Shown: positions 1 to 8,071 of the stretch, one piece after another | Numbering within the stretch: the stretch's first letter is position 1 | Layout: the number at the start of each line of letters is the position of its first letter | Assembly: GCF_014203735.1 (NCBI RefSeq) | Contig: NZ_JACHJQ010000004.1 | Coordinates: 806,001-870,000 of the forward strand | Source of the DNA: Actinophytocola algeriensis | GTDB lineage: Bacteria; Actinomycetota; Actinomycetes; Mycobacteriales; Pseudonocardiaceae | Length of the DNA: 64,000 nucleotides | Direction of reading: 5' to 3' | The notes under the pieces: generated by a model | Told to the model about the DNA's origin: nothing | Database searches by the model: none | What the model saw: the letters and a program-made list of their open reading frames with translations, nothing else | Program-made: the position numbers and the translations under genes

Positions 1-369
1 GCGGGCCTGCTGACCATCGAGGACATCCTGGAGGAGATCGTCGGCGAGATCACCGACGAGTCCGACACCGACGACCGCCCGCCGGTCGAGCACCTCGACG
101 ACGGCGCCGTGCGGGTCAGCTCCCGGCTGCCGGTCGAGGACCTCGGCGAGCTGTTCGGCATCGAGCTGGACGACACCGACGTCGAGACCGTCGGCGGCCT
201 CCTCGCGCAACAGCTGGGTCGCGTGCCGCTGCCCGGCACGGAGGCCGAGATCGAGGGCATGAGCATGGTCGCCGAGGGCGGCAAGGACGGCCGGGGCCGG
301 ATGCGGATCACCTCCGTCGTCGTGCGGAGTGTTCCGGTGGCGGAGAAGGAAGGAAGCGACAATGGCTGA
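1..369 (+). CDS. CBS / CorC_HlyC-domain protein, C-terminal part (5' end outside window)
   Basis: The frame is open from base 1 and encodes about 122 residues. It begins in [13 protein letters not shown], the stretch that closes a CBS-domain pair in hemolysin-C/CorC-type membrane proteins. A CorC_HlyC (transporter-associated) domain of about 80 residues follows, with the SSRLPVEDL pattern. These proteins carry an N-terminal DUF21 membrane domain, which lies outside the window, and are linked to divalent-cation export. Lying directly before era matches M. tuberculosis Rv2366c. The stop overlaps the next start by 8 bases, so the genes are probably co-transcribed. Family assignment is secure; transport function is inferred. 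Confidence 0.85.
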   Translation, partial: AGLLTIEDILEEIVGEITDESDTDDRPPVEHLDDGAVRVSSRLPVEDLGELFGIELDDTDVETVGGLLAQQLGRVPLPGTEAEIEGMSMVAEGGKDGRGRMRITSVVVRSVPVAEKEGSDNG

Positions 370-676
370 CCTCGACCCGGAGGACGCGAAGCTGATCACC
401 CTGGCGAGGTCGGCACGCGCCCGCAGCGGTGCGCAGGAAGGCGCGGCGGTCCGCGACGACACGGGCCGCACCTACGTCGCCACCACCGTCGACCTGCCGT
501 CGTTGCAGCTCACGGCGCTGCAGAGCGCGGTGGCGGCCGCGGTGTCCAGCGGGGTGGCCACCCTGGAGGCGGCCGCCGTGGTCACCGACCTGCTCGACGT
601 CGACCGCGCGGTGGTCGACGACCTCACGCCGTCCGCGCCGGTGCTGGTCGCGGACCCGAAGGGCGAGCTGCGCTGA
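362..676 (+). CDS. small cytidine-deaminase-like protein preceding era
   Basis: This 104-residue protein starts at the ATG within the overlap ATGGCTGA with the CBS gene. Its position between the CBS-protein gene and era matches a small conserved actinobacterial protein (M. tuberculosis Rv2365c region) often annotated as cytidine-deaminase-like. The HAE and PCxxC zinc motifs of true deaminases are absent, so catalysis is not supported. The N-terminal half contains a short strand-rich segment with [18 protein letters not shown], and the rest is Ala/Val-rich helix. Function is unknown; co-translation with its neighbours is likely. Confidence 0.8.
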   Translation: MADLDPEDAKLITLARSARARSGAQEGAAVRDDTGRTYVATTVDLPSLQLTALQSAVAAAVSSGVATLEAAAVVTDLLDVDRAVVDDLTPSAPVLVADPKGELR

Positions 677-696
677 CCCCGGACGACAATGGCTGA

Positions 697-1596
697 ATGA
701 CCGCACCGCACCGCTCCGGCTTCGCCTGCTTCGTCGGCAGGCCCAACACGGGCAAGTCGACGCTGACGAACGCGCTGGTCGGCAGCAAGGTGGCCATCAC
801 CTCCAGCAAGCCGCAGACCACCCGCCACGCGATCCGCGGCATCGTCCAGCGGCCCGACGCGCAGCTGATCATCGTCGACACCCCCGGCCTGCACCGCCCG
901 CGCACACTGCTGGGGCAGCGGCTCAACGACGTCGTGCGCGCCACCTGGTCCGAAGTGGACGTGGTCGGGTTCTGCGTGCCGGCCAACGAGAAGATCGGTC
1001 CCGGCGACCGGTTCATCGCGGCCGAGCTGGCGAAGCTGTCCCGGCACACACCGATCGTCGGCGTCGTCACGAAAACCGACGCGGCGACGAAGAACCAGAT
1101 CGCCGACCAGCTGGTGGCGCTGCAGGAGGTCATGTCGTTCACGGACCTCATCCCGGTGTCCGCTGTGGACGGCTTCCAGGTGGAGCAGCTGTCCGACGTG
1201 CTGGTGTCGCGGCTGCCGGAGGGCCCGCGGCTGTACCCGGACGGCGAGCTGACCGACGAGCCGGAGGCCACGCTGATCGCGGAGCTGGTGCGCGAGGCGG
1301 CGCTCGAAGGGGTCCGGGACGAGCTGCCGCACTCGATCGCGGTGACCGTCGAGGAGATCACCGAGCGCGAGGACCGCGACGACATGCTCGACATCTGGGC
1401 GAACCTGTACGTCGAGCGCGACAGCCAGAAGGGCATCGTGCTGGGGCACAAGGGAGAACGCCTCAAGTCCGTCGGCGCGACCGCCCGCCGCCAGATCGAG
1501 GCGCTGCTGGGCAGCAAGGTCTACCTGCACCTGCACGTGAAGGTCGCCAAGGACTGGCAGCGCGACCCGAAACAGTTGCGCCGACTGGGGTTCTAG
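697..1596 (+). CDS. era: GTPase Era, ribosome biogenesis
   Basis: Era is a GTPase that binds the 3' end of 16S rRNA during 30S subunit maturation. The 299-residue protein has all G motifs in order: P-loop GRPNTGKST (14-22), G2 around the TTRH stretch (41-44), DTPG (61-64) and TKTD (125-128). The C-terminal part holds a KH RNA-binding domain with GHKGERLKSVG. Length is normal for the family. The start ATG lies 20 bases after the previous stop. Its place upstream of recO and uppS is conserved in actinobacteria. No anomalies seen. Confidence 0.97.
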   Translation: MTAPHRSGFACFVGRPNTGKSTLTNALVGSKVAITSSKPQTTRHAIRGIVQRPDAQLIIVDTPGLHRPRTLLGQRLNDVVRATWSEVDVVGFCVPANEKIGPGDRFIAAELAKLSRHTPIVGVVTKTDAATKNQIADQLVALQEVMSFTDLIPVSAVDGFQVEQLSDVLVSRLPEGPRLYPDGELTDEPEATLIAELVREAALEGVRDELPHSIAVTVEEITEREDRDDMLDIWANLYVERDSQKGIVLGHKGERLKSVGATARRQIEALLGSKVYLHLHVKVAKDWQRDPKQLRRLGF

Positions 1597-1692
1597 TGCT
1601 GTGTCCCAGACCGACCCTTGCCGAAGAACTCCGGCGAGGACCAACACCCCACCAAGACCAACCCAACCCGGCCAACGAACCTGGACACTAGC

Positions 1693-1710
1693 GATCAGGA
1701 CACCCTGATC
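1693..1710. terminator. possible bidirectional terminator between era and the lipoprotein gene
   Basis: GATCAGG (1693-1699) and CCTGATC (1704-1710) form a perfect 7-bp stem with a 4-base loop. It covers the stop codon of the minus-strand lipoprotein gene and lies about 100 bases after era. The genes converge here, so a shared terminator is plausible. There is no strong T-run on either side. Confidence 0.35.
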
Positions 1711-2120
1711 AGCACCGTAGTGCCGTTGTTGCGGAGGATGTCCACGTTCGTCCCGCTCGCCGTGCCGATCGTGCCGGTACCGCCCACCGACGCCACCGTG
1801 CCGGACGGCAGGACGAACGTCGCGCCCTCCGGGCTGACGCTCGCCACCGTCAACTGCTCGCCCCTGATGGTGAGCACGTCACCGGACTTGACGTCGACCT
1901 CGCACGTGCCGTCCGTGCACGCCTGGAGGTTCGTGCCGTCGGCGGCCACCTCCGGCACCGGGACGGTCGTGGTCGTCGTGGTGGTGGTCGTGCTGGTTGT
2001 GGTGGCGGTCGTGCTGGTCGGTTCCGGTTCTGGTGCCGCCGCCCGGTCGACACCACAACCCGCGGTGGTGGCGGCGAGCAGGACGGCGAGGAGGGCAGCG
2101 GCGGTCGTGAGCAGGCGCAT
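1695..2120 (-). CDS. small secreted lipoprotein with Thr-rich linker
   Basis: The 141-residue product begins with MRLL and a hydrophobic signal peptide ending in the lipobox TAGC (Cys22), so it should be lipid-anchored outside the membrane. Residues about 30-52 are an almost pure Thr/Pro/Glu linker, typical of surface display. The C-terminal ~85 residues include one Cys pair (ACTDGTC) that could form a disulfide, and a Gly/Thr/Val-rich beta-type domain. No family was recognised. It sits on the opposite strand between era and recO, an accessory insertion in the conserved order. Confidence 0.75.
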   Translation of the reverse strand: MRLLTTAAALLAVLLAATTAGCGVDRAAAPEPEPTSTTATTTSTTTTTTTTTVPVPEVAADGTNLQACTDGTCEVDVKSGDVLTIRGEQLTVASVSPEGATFVLPSGTVASVGGTGTIGTASGTNVDILRNNGTTVLIRVS

Positions 2121-2187
2121 GGCCGAACTGTGGCAGCGATGGCGCGGGACGGGTCCCGAGTGGCACGAAAATGTCGGTGCCCGCGGG

Positions 2188-2193
2188 TAAGCT
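2188..2193 (+). promoter_or_regulatory. -10 element of a probable leaderless recO promoter
   Basis: TAAGCT ends 8 bases before the recO GTG start, and there is no ribosome-binding site between. This geometry is typical of leaderless actinobacterial transcripts and supports the GTG at 2202 over an upstream in-frame start. Confidence 0.5.
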
Positions 2194-2201
2194 CACGAAC
2201 C

Positions 2202-3032
2202 GTGAGCCTCTACCGCGACACCGGGGTGGTCCTCCGGGTGCAGAAGCTCGGTGAGGCCGACCGGATCATCACGTTCGTCACGCAGCGCCACGGCAAGGTG
2301 CGTGCCGTCGCCAAGGGGGTGCGGCGCACGACCTCCCGGCTGGGCGCGCGGGTCGAGCCGTTCGCGCACGTCGACGTGCAGTTCTACACCGGGCGCACGC
2401 TCGACGTGATCACGCAGGTGCAGACCATCGACGCGTTCGGCGCCGGCATCGTGACCGACTACCAGCGCTACACCGCGGCGTGCGCGGTGCTCGAGACCGC
2501 CGACCGGATGTCCGCCGAAGAGGGGGAGCCGGTCCTGCGGCTCTACCTGCTGGTCGCCGGCGCCCTTCGCGCTCTCGCGGACGGTGAACGTGATCCCTCG
2601 CTCGTGCTCGACGCGTTCCTCATCCGGGCGATGGGGTTCGCCGGGTGGGCACCCGCGGTCAACGAGTGCGCCCGCTGCAACGAACCGGGCCCGCACCGCA
2701 GCTTCTCCGTGCAGGCCGGCGGTTCCGTGTGCCCGCGCTGCCGCCCGCCCGGTTCCGCCGCACCCGCGCCGGAGACGCTCGACCTGATGAACGCGCTGCA
2801 GCTCGGCCGGTGGGACGTGGCGGAAGGCTCGACGAACAACGCCCGCCGCGAGGGCTCCGGGCTGATCGCCGCGCTGCTCCAGTGGCACCTCGAACGGCAG
2901 CTCCGTTCCCTGCCACTGGTGGAGCGCAAGAGCGTTCCAACGACTCATAGCTCGGCCAGTAGCGATGTTCGCTCCGCAAGCTCCGAAGGCTCCGCCAGTA
3001 GTGATGTTCGCTCCGCAAGCTCCGCTCAGTAG
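2202..3032 (+). CDS. recO: DNA repair protein RecO
   Basis: RecO loads RecA with RecF/RecR and anneals single strands in recombinational repair. The start GTG at 2202 gives VSLYRDTGVVLRVQKLGEAD, the usual N-terminus of actinobacterial RecO; a longer start at 2130 would add an atypical basic leader. Residues 1-80 are the OB fold. A CxxC...CxxC zinc module (CARC and CPRC) occupies the second half, as in Deinococcus RecO. The product is 276 residues. The last ~26 residues are a Ser-rich in-frame duplication outside the conserved fold. It is followed closely by uppS. Confidence 0.95.
   Translation: MSLYRDTGVVLRVQKLGEADRIITFVTQRHGKVRAVAKGVRRTTSRLGARVEPFAHVDVQFYTGRTLDVITQVQTIDAFGAGIVTDYQRYTAACAVLETADRMSAEEGEPVLRLYLLVAGALRALADGERDPSLVLDAFLIRAMGFAGWAPAVNECARCNEPGPHRSFSVQAGGSVCPRCRPPGSAAPAPETLDLMNALQLGRWDVAEGSTNNARREGSGLIAALLQWHLERQLRSLPLVERKSVPTTHSSASSDVRSASSEGSASSDVRSASSAQ
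2955..3032 (+). repeat. 39-bp tandem duplication at the end of recO
   Basis: Two copies of a 39-bp unit start at 2955 and 2994. The first 31 bases differ at one position (C/T). Both contain GATGTTCGCTCCGCAAGCTC. As 39 is a multiple of three the reading frame is kept, adding a repeated ASSDVRSASS segment to RecO. A related GGAGCGAACGAA string occurs near 5319-5332 after the permease gene. Confidence 0.85.
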
Positions 3033-3041
3033 TGTCGGCCC

Positions 3042-3857
3042 ATGCTCCGTCGCCGTACCCGACCACAACCTCCCGAGCCGCACCCGTCCGGTGCGAAGCC
3101 GCCCGCGATCCCGGCCCAGTTCGTGCCCCAGCACGTCGCCATCGTGATGGACGGCAACGGGCGCTGGGCCAACCAGCGCGGGCTCACCCGCATCGAGGGG
3201 CACAAACGCGGCGAGGCACAGGTCGTCGAGGTCGCCAAGGGCTGCATCGAGATGGGCGTCAAGTGGCTGTCCCTCTACGCGTTCTCCACCGAGAACTGGC
3301 GCCGCAGCCCCGAGGAGGTCCGCTTCCTGATGGGCTTCTCCCGCGACGTCATCCGCAACCGCACCGACGAGCTGGACGCCATGGGCGTGCGCGTGCGGTG
3401 GGCGGGACGGCGGCCGAAGCTGTGGCGGTCGGTCATCACCGAGCTGGAGACCGCCGCCGAGCGGACCAGGCACAACGACGTGCTCAACCTGGCCATGTGC
3501 ATCAACTACGGTGGCCGCGCGGAGATCGGTGACGCGGTCCGCGAGATCGCGCGCCTGGCCGCCGATGGCAGGATCAACCCGGAGAAGGTCACCGAGCGGA
3601 CCATCGCGAAGTACCTGTACCAACCGGACATGCCGGACGTGGACCTGTTCATCCGCCCGTCCGGTGAACAACGGACCTCGAACTTCATGCTGTGGCAGTC
3701 CGCATACGCTGAGCTGGTGTTCCAGGACATCCTGTGGCCCGACTTCGACCGGCGTGACCTCTGGCGTGCGGTCGAGCAGTACGCGCGACGGGACCGCCGT
3801 TTCGGCGGCGCCAAGGACAGCGACGACGTCGCCGCCGCACTCAAGGGAGAGGCATGA
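3042..3857 (+). CDS. uppS: long-chain cis-prenyl (polyprenyl diphosphate) synthase
   Basis: This enzyme condenses isopentenyl diphosphate into the cis-polyprenyl diphosphate that carries cell-wall precursors. The 271-residue protein has the signature MDGNGRW at 36-42, the STENW region near 89, and RPSGEQR at about 205-211 with the following SNFML stretch that binds Mg and substrate. Among mycobacterial homologues it matches the decaprenyl diphosphate synthase position (Rv2361c) next to recO. The product length is not predictable from sequence. A TAGTGT box just before the ATG could be a leaderless promoter. The stop overlaps the next start (ATGA). Confidence 0.94.
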   Translation: MLRRRTRPQPPEPHPSGAKPPAIPAQFVPQHVAIVMDGNGRWANQRGLTRIEGHKRGEAQVVEVAKGCIEMGVKWLSLYAFSTENWRRSPEEVRFLMGFSRDVIRNRTDELDAMGVRVRWAGRRPKLWRSVITELETAAERTRHNDVLNLAMCINYGGRAEIGDAVREIARLAADGRINPEKVTERTIAKYLYQPDMPDVDLFIRPSGEQRTSNFMLWQSAYAELVFQDILWPDFDRRDLWRAVEQYARRDRRFGGAKDSDDVAAALKGEA

Positions 3858-4279
3858 CTGAACAGGAAGCATTGAGCACGGCGGACCTGCTCACCAAGGC
3901 CCGCACGGCGCTCGAGGCCTTCCACGACGTGCACGTCGACGACGACGGCGCGCTCACCTTCCGCCACGTGGACGTCCCGTGCGCGGTCCAGGCCATGCAG
4001 CTCGCCGACGGGCTCACGGTCCTCAGCCTCACCTGCGTCGTCGCGTGGGACCTGCCCGATGATCCCAACCTCGCCCGGTCGGCTGCCGAACGCGCTGGTG
4101 AGGGGTTGTTCGGCACGCTCGGCGTCGTCCACACCGAACGCGGCATGGACGTCACGCTGCGGTACGCGTTCCCCGCCGACGGCATCAGCGCGACCGCCCT
4201 CGGCACGCTGCTGATGCTGGTCGTGTCCACCGCGTCGCAGCTGCGGACCGAGCTGATAGGCGAGGCCAAGGGCACGTGA
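3854..4279 (+). CDS. YbjN-like small protein
   Basis: The 141-residue soluble protein starts in an ATGA overlap with uppS. It resembles the YbjN / type-III-chaperone-like fold: an N-terminal helix, alternating strands ([18 protein letters not shown]), a central helix and a final hydrophobic helix ([13 protein letters not shown]). There are no catalytic motifs. A comparable protein (Rv2360c position) follows uppS in mycobacteria, though equivalence is not certain. It overlaps the downstream permease gene by 4 bases (GTGA). Function is unknown. Confidence 0.8.
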   Translation: MTEQEALSTADLLTKARTALEAFHDVHVDDDGALTFRHVDVPCAVQAMQLADGLTVLSLTCVVAWDLPDDPNLARSAAERAGEGLFGTLGVVHTERGMDVTLRYAFPADGISATALGTLLMLVVSTASQLRTELIGEAKGT

Positions 4280-5316
4280 CCGAGACCGTCGAGGAAGCCG
4301 TCGAGGAGAAACCGCGGCGGCGCAGGATCACCTCGCTCGAGATCCTGTGCGTGGTGCTGGTGCTCGCGATCGTCGGACAGGGCTGGCTCGCGGACCTCCT
4401 CGACGTCAAGGCGGGCGAGGACGGCGCCGACGTCGTCAAGGCCATCCAGACCGGCGCCACCATCTTCGTCGCCGTGTGCGTGCAGGCGTTGCCGTTCCTC
4501 GTGGTCGGGGTGCTGATCAGTGGCGCGATCGCCGCGTTCGTGTCCGCCGACCGGCTCCGGAAGCTGTTGCCGAAGCGGGCCGCCCTGGCGGTGCCGGTCG
4601 CTGGCGTGGCCGGGATCGCGCTGCCGAACTGCGAGTGCGCGGCCGTGCCGGTCGCGCGTCGGCTGATCCAGCAGGAAGTGCCGCCGGCGGTCGCCGTCAC
4701 GTTCCTGCTCGCGGCGCCCGCGGTGAACCCGATCGTGCTCGTCGCCACCGCGGTCGCGTTCCCCGGCGAGCCGAGGATGGTCCTGGCGCGGTTCCTCGGC
4801 TCCCTCGCCACCGCACTCGTCATGGGCTGGATCTGGGCGCGGTTCGGGCGGATGGAGTGGTTCGCCGACCGGGCGCTGCGGCGGCTGCCCGAGCACCACG
4901 ACGGTCGCAGCCGGTGGGGCGTGTTCTTCGAGACCGCGCGACAGGACCTGGTCGACGCGGGCGGGTTCCTCGTGATCGGTGGGCTGACCGCGGCGGTGCT
5001 GAACGTGATCGTGCCGCGGTCGTGGACGGACGCGCTCGGCGAGCAGGTGCTGCTCGGCGTGTTCGTGATGGCGGTGCTCGCGGTCGTGCTGGCGCTGTGC
5101 AGCGAGGCGGACGCGTTCGTGGTGGCGTCGCTGTCGACCATGCCGTTGCTGCCGAAGCTGGTGTTCCTGGTCGTGGGGCCCGCCATCGACATCAAGCTGT
5201 TCGCGTTGCAGGTAGGCACGCTCGGCCGCCGGTTCGCGGTGCGGTTCGCGCCGATGACGTTCGCGGTCGCGACGTTGTGCGCGGTCGTCGTGGGGATAGT
5301 GGTGTTGCCGTTGTGA
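4276..5316 (+). CDS. DUF318 / ArsP-type permease, partner of the TIGR03943 protein
   Basis: The 346-residue integral membrane protein starts with GTG in a GTGA overlap. About eight hydrophobic segments occur in two bundles separated by a polar region near 195-225. The first bundle carries the family signature PNCECAAVP (about 116-124), with NCEC in a membrane re-entrant position, and the second has LCSEADAFVVASL. The family (DUF318, ArsP_1-like) pairs with TIGR03943 proteins; the Bacillus subtilis equivalent pair, as I recall, is ycgR-ycgQ. A metal or small-ligand transport role is inferred from the Cys motif. The partner gene follows after 52 bases. Confidence 0.88.
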   Translation: MTETVEEAVEEKPRRRRITSLEILCVVLVLAIVGQGWLADLLDVKAGEDGADVVKAIQTGATIFVAVCVQALPFLVVGVLISGAIAAFVSADRLRKLLPKRAALAVPVAGVAGIALPNCECAAVPVARRLIQQEVPPAVAVTFLLAAPAVNPIVLVATAVAFPGEPRMVLARFLGSLATALVMGWIWARFGRMEWFADRALRRLPEHHDGRSRWGVFFETARQDLVDAGGFLVIGGLTAAVLNVIVPRSWTDALGEQVLLGVFVMAVLAVVLALCSEADAFVVASLSTMPLLPKLVFLVVGPAIDIKLFALQVGTLGRRFAVRFAPMTFAVATLCAVVVGIVVLPL

Positions 5317-5368
5317 GCGGAGCGAACGAACGACAGCGTGGCCGCTCGGAGCCTGCGAGGAGCGGCCA

Positions 5369-6106
5369 GTGAGGCGGGAAACGCAGAACATCCTGCTGGT
5401 GTTGCTCGGCGGCGCCCTGCTGAAGATCTCGTTCAGTGGCACCTACCTGCGGTACGTGAAGCCGAGCCACCAGTGGCTGCTGATCACCGGCGGCGTGATC
5501 ATGATCCTGCTCGCGGCGGTGTCGATCGTGCGCGAGCTGCGCGGCAACCGCGACCTCGACAGTGACCACGGACCCGACGACGACCACGGCCACTCCCACT
5601 CGGCCCGCAGCGCCTGGCTGCTGGTGCTGCCGGTGCTCGCGGTGTTCCTGATCGGACCGCCGCCGCTCGGGTCGGACTCGGTGGAACGCGCGGCGGGCAA
5701 CCGGCCCGAGGTCCCGTCGACGGAGGGGGAGGGCTCCACGGTGTTCCCCGCGCTGCCGGCGGGGGACCCGGTCGCGGTGACGCTCAGCGAGTTCTCGTCG
5801 CGGGCGGCGTGGGACCGGGGGCACTCGCTGGACGACCGCACGGCCCGGCTCATGGGGTTCGTCGTGCAGGAAGGCGACGACACGTACGTGGCGCGGCTCG
5901 CGATAGGCTGTTGCGCGGCGGATGCCTTCCCGGTCAAGGTGAAACTGCTCGGGCGGGAGCTGTCACACCTGGCGGACGACAGCTGGATCGAGGTCGACGC
6001 CACGCTGCGTCCCGGGTCGGCGACCCGCGACAACTCCTACGTCCCTTCCGTCACCGTCCACACGGTGCGCGGCATCCCGGAGCCCGAGGACCCCTATGAG
6101 CACTAG
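5369..6106 (+). CDS. TIGR03943 / DUF1980 family membrane-anchored protein
   Basis: The 245-residue protein has two N-terminal membrane segments (about 8-24 and 36-52), then a His/Asp-rich cytoplasmic loop containing DHGPDDDHGHSHS, which may bind metal. A third membrane segment lies near 80-98. The external C-terminal domain carries the family motif IGCCAADAFPV. The start is a GTG preceded by GAGGAGCGG. It works with the permease immediately upstream. The His-rich loop together with two zinc-responsive regulators 8 kb away hints at zinc, but no Zur box was seen upstream. Its stop overlaps the next gene by 11 bases. Confidence 0.87.
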   Translation: MRRETQNILLVLLGGALLKISFSGTYLRYVKPSHQWLLITGGVIMILLAAVSIVRELRGNRDLDSDHGPDDDHGHSHSARSAWLLVLPVLAVFLIGPPPLGSDSVERAAGNRPEVPSTEGEGSTVFPALPAGDPVAVTLSEFSSRAAWDRGHSLDDRTARLMGFVVQEGDDTYVARLAIGCCAADAFPVKVKLLGRELSHLADDSWIEVDATLRPGSATRDNSYVPSVTVHTVRGIPEPEDPYEH

Positions 6107-7478
6107 GCGGGAGCGCAGGCTCGTCGACCGGTTCGAGCACGCGCGTTCGCTGCACGAGGCGGGACGGCTGCGGGAGGCCGAAGCCGAGTACCGGGCCGTG
6201 TTGTCGGCCCGCGTGAAGCGCGACGAGCCGTCCCACCCCGAGACCCTCGCCGCCTGGCAGCAGCTGGCGTTGCTGATCTCGGTGGACGGCCGGGCCGACG
6301 AGGCGGCGGACATCGCCGCGCGGACCACCGAGGCGTACGCCCGCGAGTACGGGCTCAACCACCCGGAGACGTTGCAGAGCCGGGTGAGCCTCGCGCTGGT
6401 GCGGTTCGTGCAGGGCCGGTTCGCGGACGCCGCCGTGCTGCACACGTCGGTGCTGCTGGAACGGGAACGGTCGCTGGGCAAGGAAGCACAGGCCACGGTC
6501 GACAGCCGCCGCTACCTGGCCGGCACGCTCGCACGCATGGGCCGCGCCGAGGAGGCGGAGGACCTGCTGCGGATCAACATCACGCTCGCGCAGGACACGC
6601 ACCGGCAGCTCGAGGCCCGTACCGTGCTCGCCGACCTGCTGTTCCAGTTGGACCGGCTGCCGGAGGCACTGACCGAGTTCACCGCGGTGGCGGACGCCGC
6701 ACAGCACGGCCCGATCGCGTTGGTGGCACGACAGGGGCGGGCCGGTGTGCTGTTCGCGCAGGGCGGGTTCACCGAGGCGCTGACCGCGTACCGGTCGCTG
6801 GAGTTCGCGTCCGGCGACCAGAACAACGACCTCGTGCGTGCCTCGATCGAGCACCTGCGCGCCGCCATGGGCGACGCGGACGGCGCCGTGGTCGAGCTGC
6901 GGCACCTGCTGGCGAACGCGCGGGAGAAGTGGGGCCCGCAATCCCCGCTCGCGCACGCCATGCTGCTGGTGATGGGCGACGTGCTGCTGATGGCCGACCA
7001 GCCCGCGGCGGCGGTGGAGATCTTCGACGACGCGATCGACGCGCTGCGCCGCACGTGCGGCCCGCAGGACTCGATGACGTTGTGCGCCAGGCACATGGTC
7101 GGTGTCGCGCTGATCCGGGTGGGCCAGCTGGACGAGGCGGAACAGGAGTTCCTGGCCGCCGCCGACCGCGACGACCGCCCGCCGTCACACAGCTGCGCAC
7201 TGGCCGTGCGGCAGGGTCTGGCCCGCATAGCGGCGGCCCGCGGCGAGTTCGCGGCCGCCGCCACCGCGCAGGCGGAGGTGGTGGCGGGCCTGACCGCGCT
7301 GTACGGCTCCGACCACCCGAACACCCTCGAGGCCCGCTTCGACGCGGCGAACCTGCTGCGCCACCGCGCCTATCCGGCCGAGGCGGCGGCACAACACCGC
7401 GAGATCCTGGCCGCACGCACCCGCGTGCTGGGCGAGGACCACCCGGACACCCGCAAGAGCCGAGCGGCCCTGCGATGA
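6096..7478 (+). CDS. tetratricopeptide-repeat protein
   Basis: The 460-residue soluble protein consists of consecutive TPR units of the kinesin-light-chain type, with recurring HPETL / DHPDT starts to helix A (SHPETLAAW, NHPETLQSR, DHPNTLEAR, DHPDTRKSR) and Ala-rich helix pairs. No enzymatic domain is present. Such proteins are usually protein-interaction scaffolds. It begins in an 11-base overlap with the TIGR03943 gene and ends in an ATGA overlap with the NUDIX gene, so it is translated as part of the same operon. Partner unknown. Confidence 0.88.
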   Translation: MSTRRERRLVDRFEHARSLHEAGRLREAEAEYRAVLSARVKRDEPSHPETLAAWQQLALLISVDGRADEAADIAARTTEAYAREYGLNHPETLQSRVSLALVRFVQGRFADAAVLHTSVLLERERSLGKEAQATVDSRRYLAGTLARMGRAEEAEDLLRINITLAQDTHRQLEARTVLADLLFQLDRLPEALTEFTAVADAAQHGPIALVARQGRAGVLFAQGGFTEALTAYRSLEFASGDQNNDLVRASIEHLRAAMGDADGAVVELRHLLANAREKWGPQSPLAHAMLLVMGDVLLMADQPAAAVEIFDDAIDALRRTCGPQDSMTLCARHMVGVALIRVGQLDEAEQEFLAAADRDDRPPSHSCALAVRQGLARIAAARGEFAAAATAQAEVVAGLTALYGSDHPNTLEARFDAANLLRHRAYPAEAAAQHREILAARTRVLGEDHPDTRKSRAALR

Positions 7479-7876
7479 CGACCATCGACAAGGTCGCGTG
7501 GCTCCGGCTGGAGGGCGGCAGGATCCTCAGCACGCGGTCGCGCGGCAAGGACGTCTGGTACCTACCGGGCGGCAAACGTGAGCCGGGTGAGACGGACGTC
7601 CAGACGCTGGTGCGCGAGATCGCGGAGGAACTCGCGGTCGCGGTCGCGCCCGAGAGCGCCGTGCACGTGGGGACTTTCGAGGCGCAGGCGCATGGTCACG
7701 CGGCAGGCGTACTGGTGCGGATGACGTGTTACGCCGCTGAGTACGAGGGCACGCTGACGCCGAGCAACGAGGTGGAAGAACTGGCGTGGCTCACCTACGC
7801 CGACCGGGACCGCGTGTCGCCGGTGGACCAGCTGATCTTCGACCACCTGCGGACATCGGGCGAACTGGCGAACTGA
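7475..7876 (+). CDS. NUDIX hydrolase
   Basis: The ATG at 7475 overlaps the preceding stop (ATGA) and gives a 133-residue protein. The NUDIX box is clear: GGKREPGET followed by REIAEELAV, i.e. GX5EX7REUXEEXGU with one variation at the final Gly. The N-terminal segment has WYLPGG typical of MutT-like enzymes that cleave nucleoside-diphosphate derivatives. Substrate cannot be predicted. It is the last gene of the chain beginning at uppS; about 200 bases follow before the convergent cebR gene. Confidence 0.9.
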   Translation: MTTIDKVAWLRLEGGRILSTRSRGKDVWYLPGGKREPGETDVQTLVREIAEELAVAVAPESAVHVGTFEAQAHGHAAGVLVRMTCYAAEYEGTLTPSNEVEELAWLTYADRDRVSPVDQLIFDHLRTSGELAN

Positions 7877-8071
7877 GGGACCCAGGGCCGCGGTGCCGAC
7901 CGGGAGAGCGACAAACCCCACCCGACGGCAAAACCCTGTGCACAGCGAAACCGGCCGGAACGCAACCCCCACCCTGTCCCGGGGGCGTCCCGCCTTGCCA
8001 GTCTACCAGTCGGGGTGGGTGAAAGCGAGCGCGTCAGCCGAACTGTGGACAACTCAGTCGGTTGTGGACAA

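Noticed and set aside
362-676. Functional cytidine deaminase
   Set aside because: The zinc-binding HAE and PCxxC motifs are absent.
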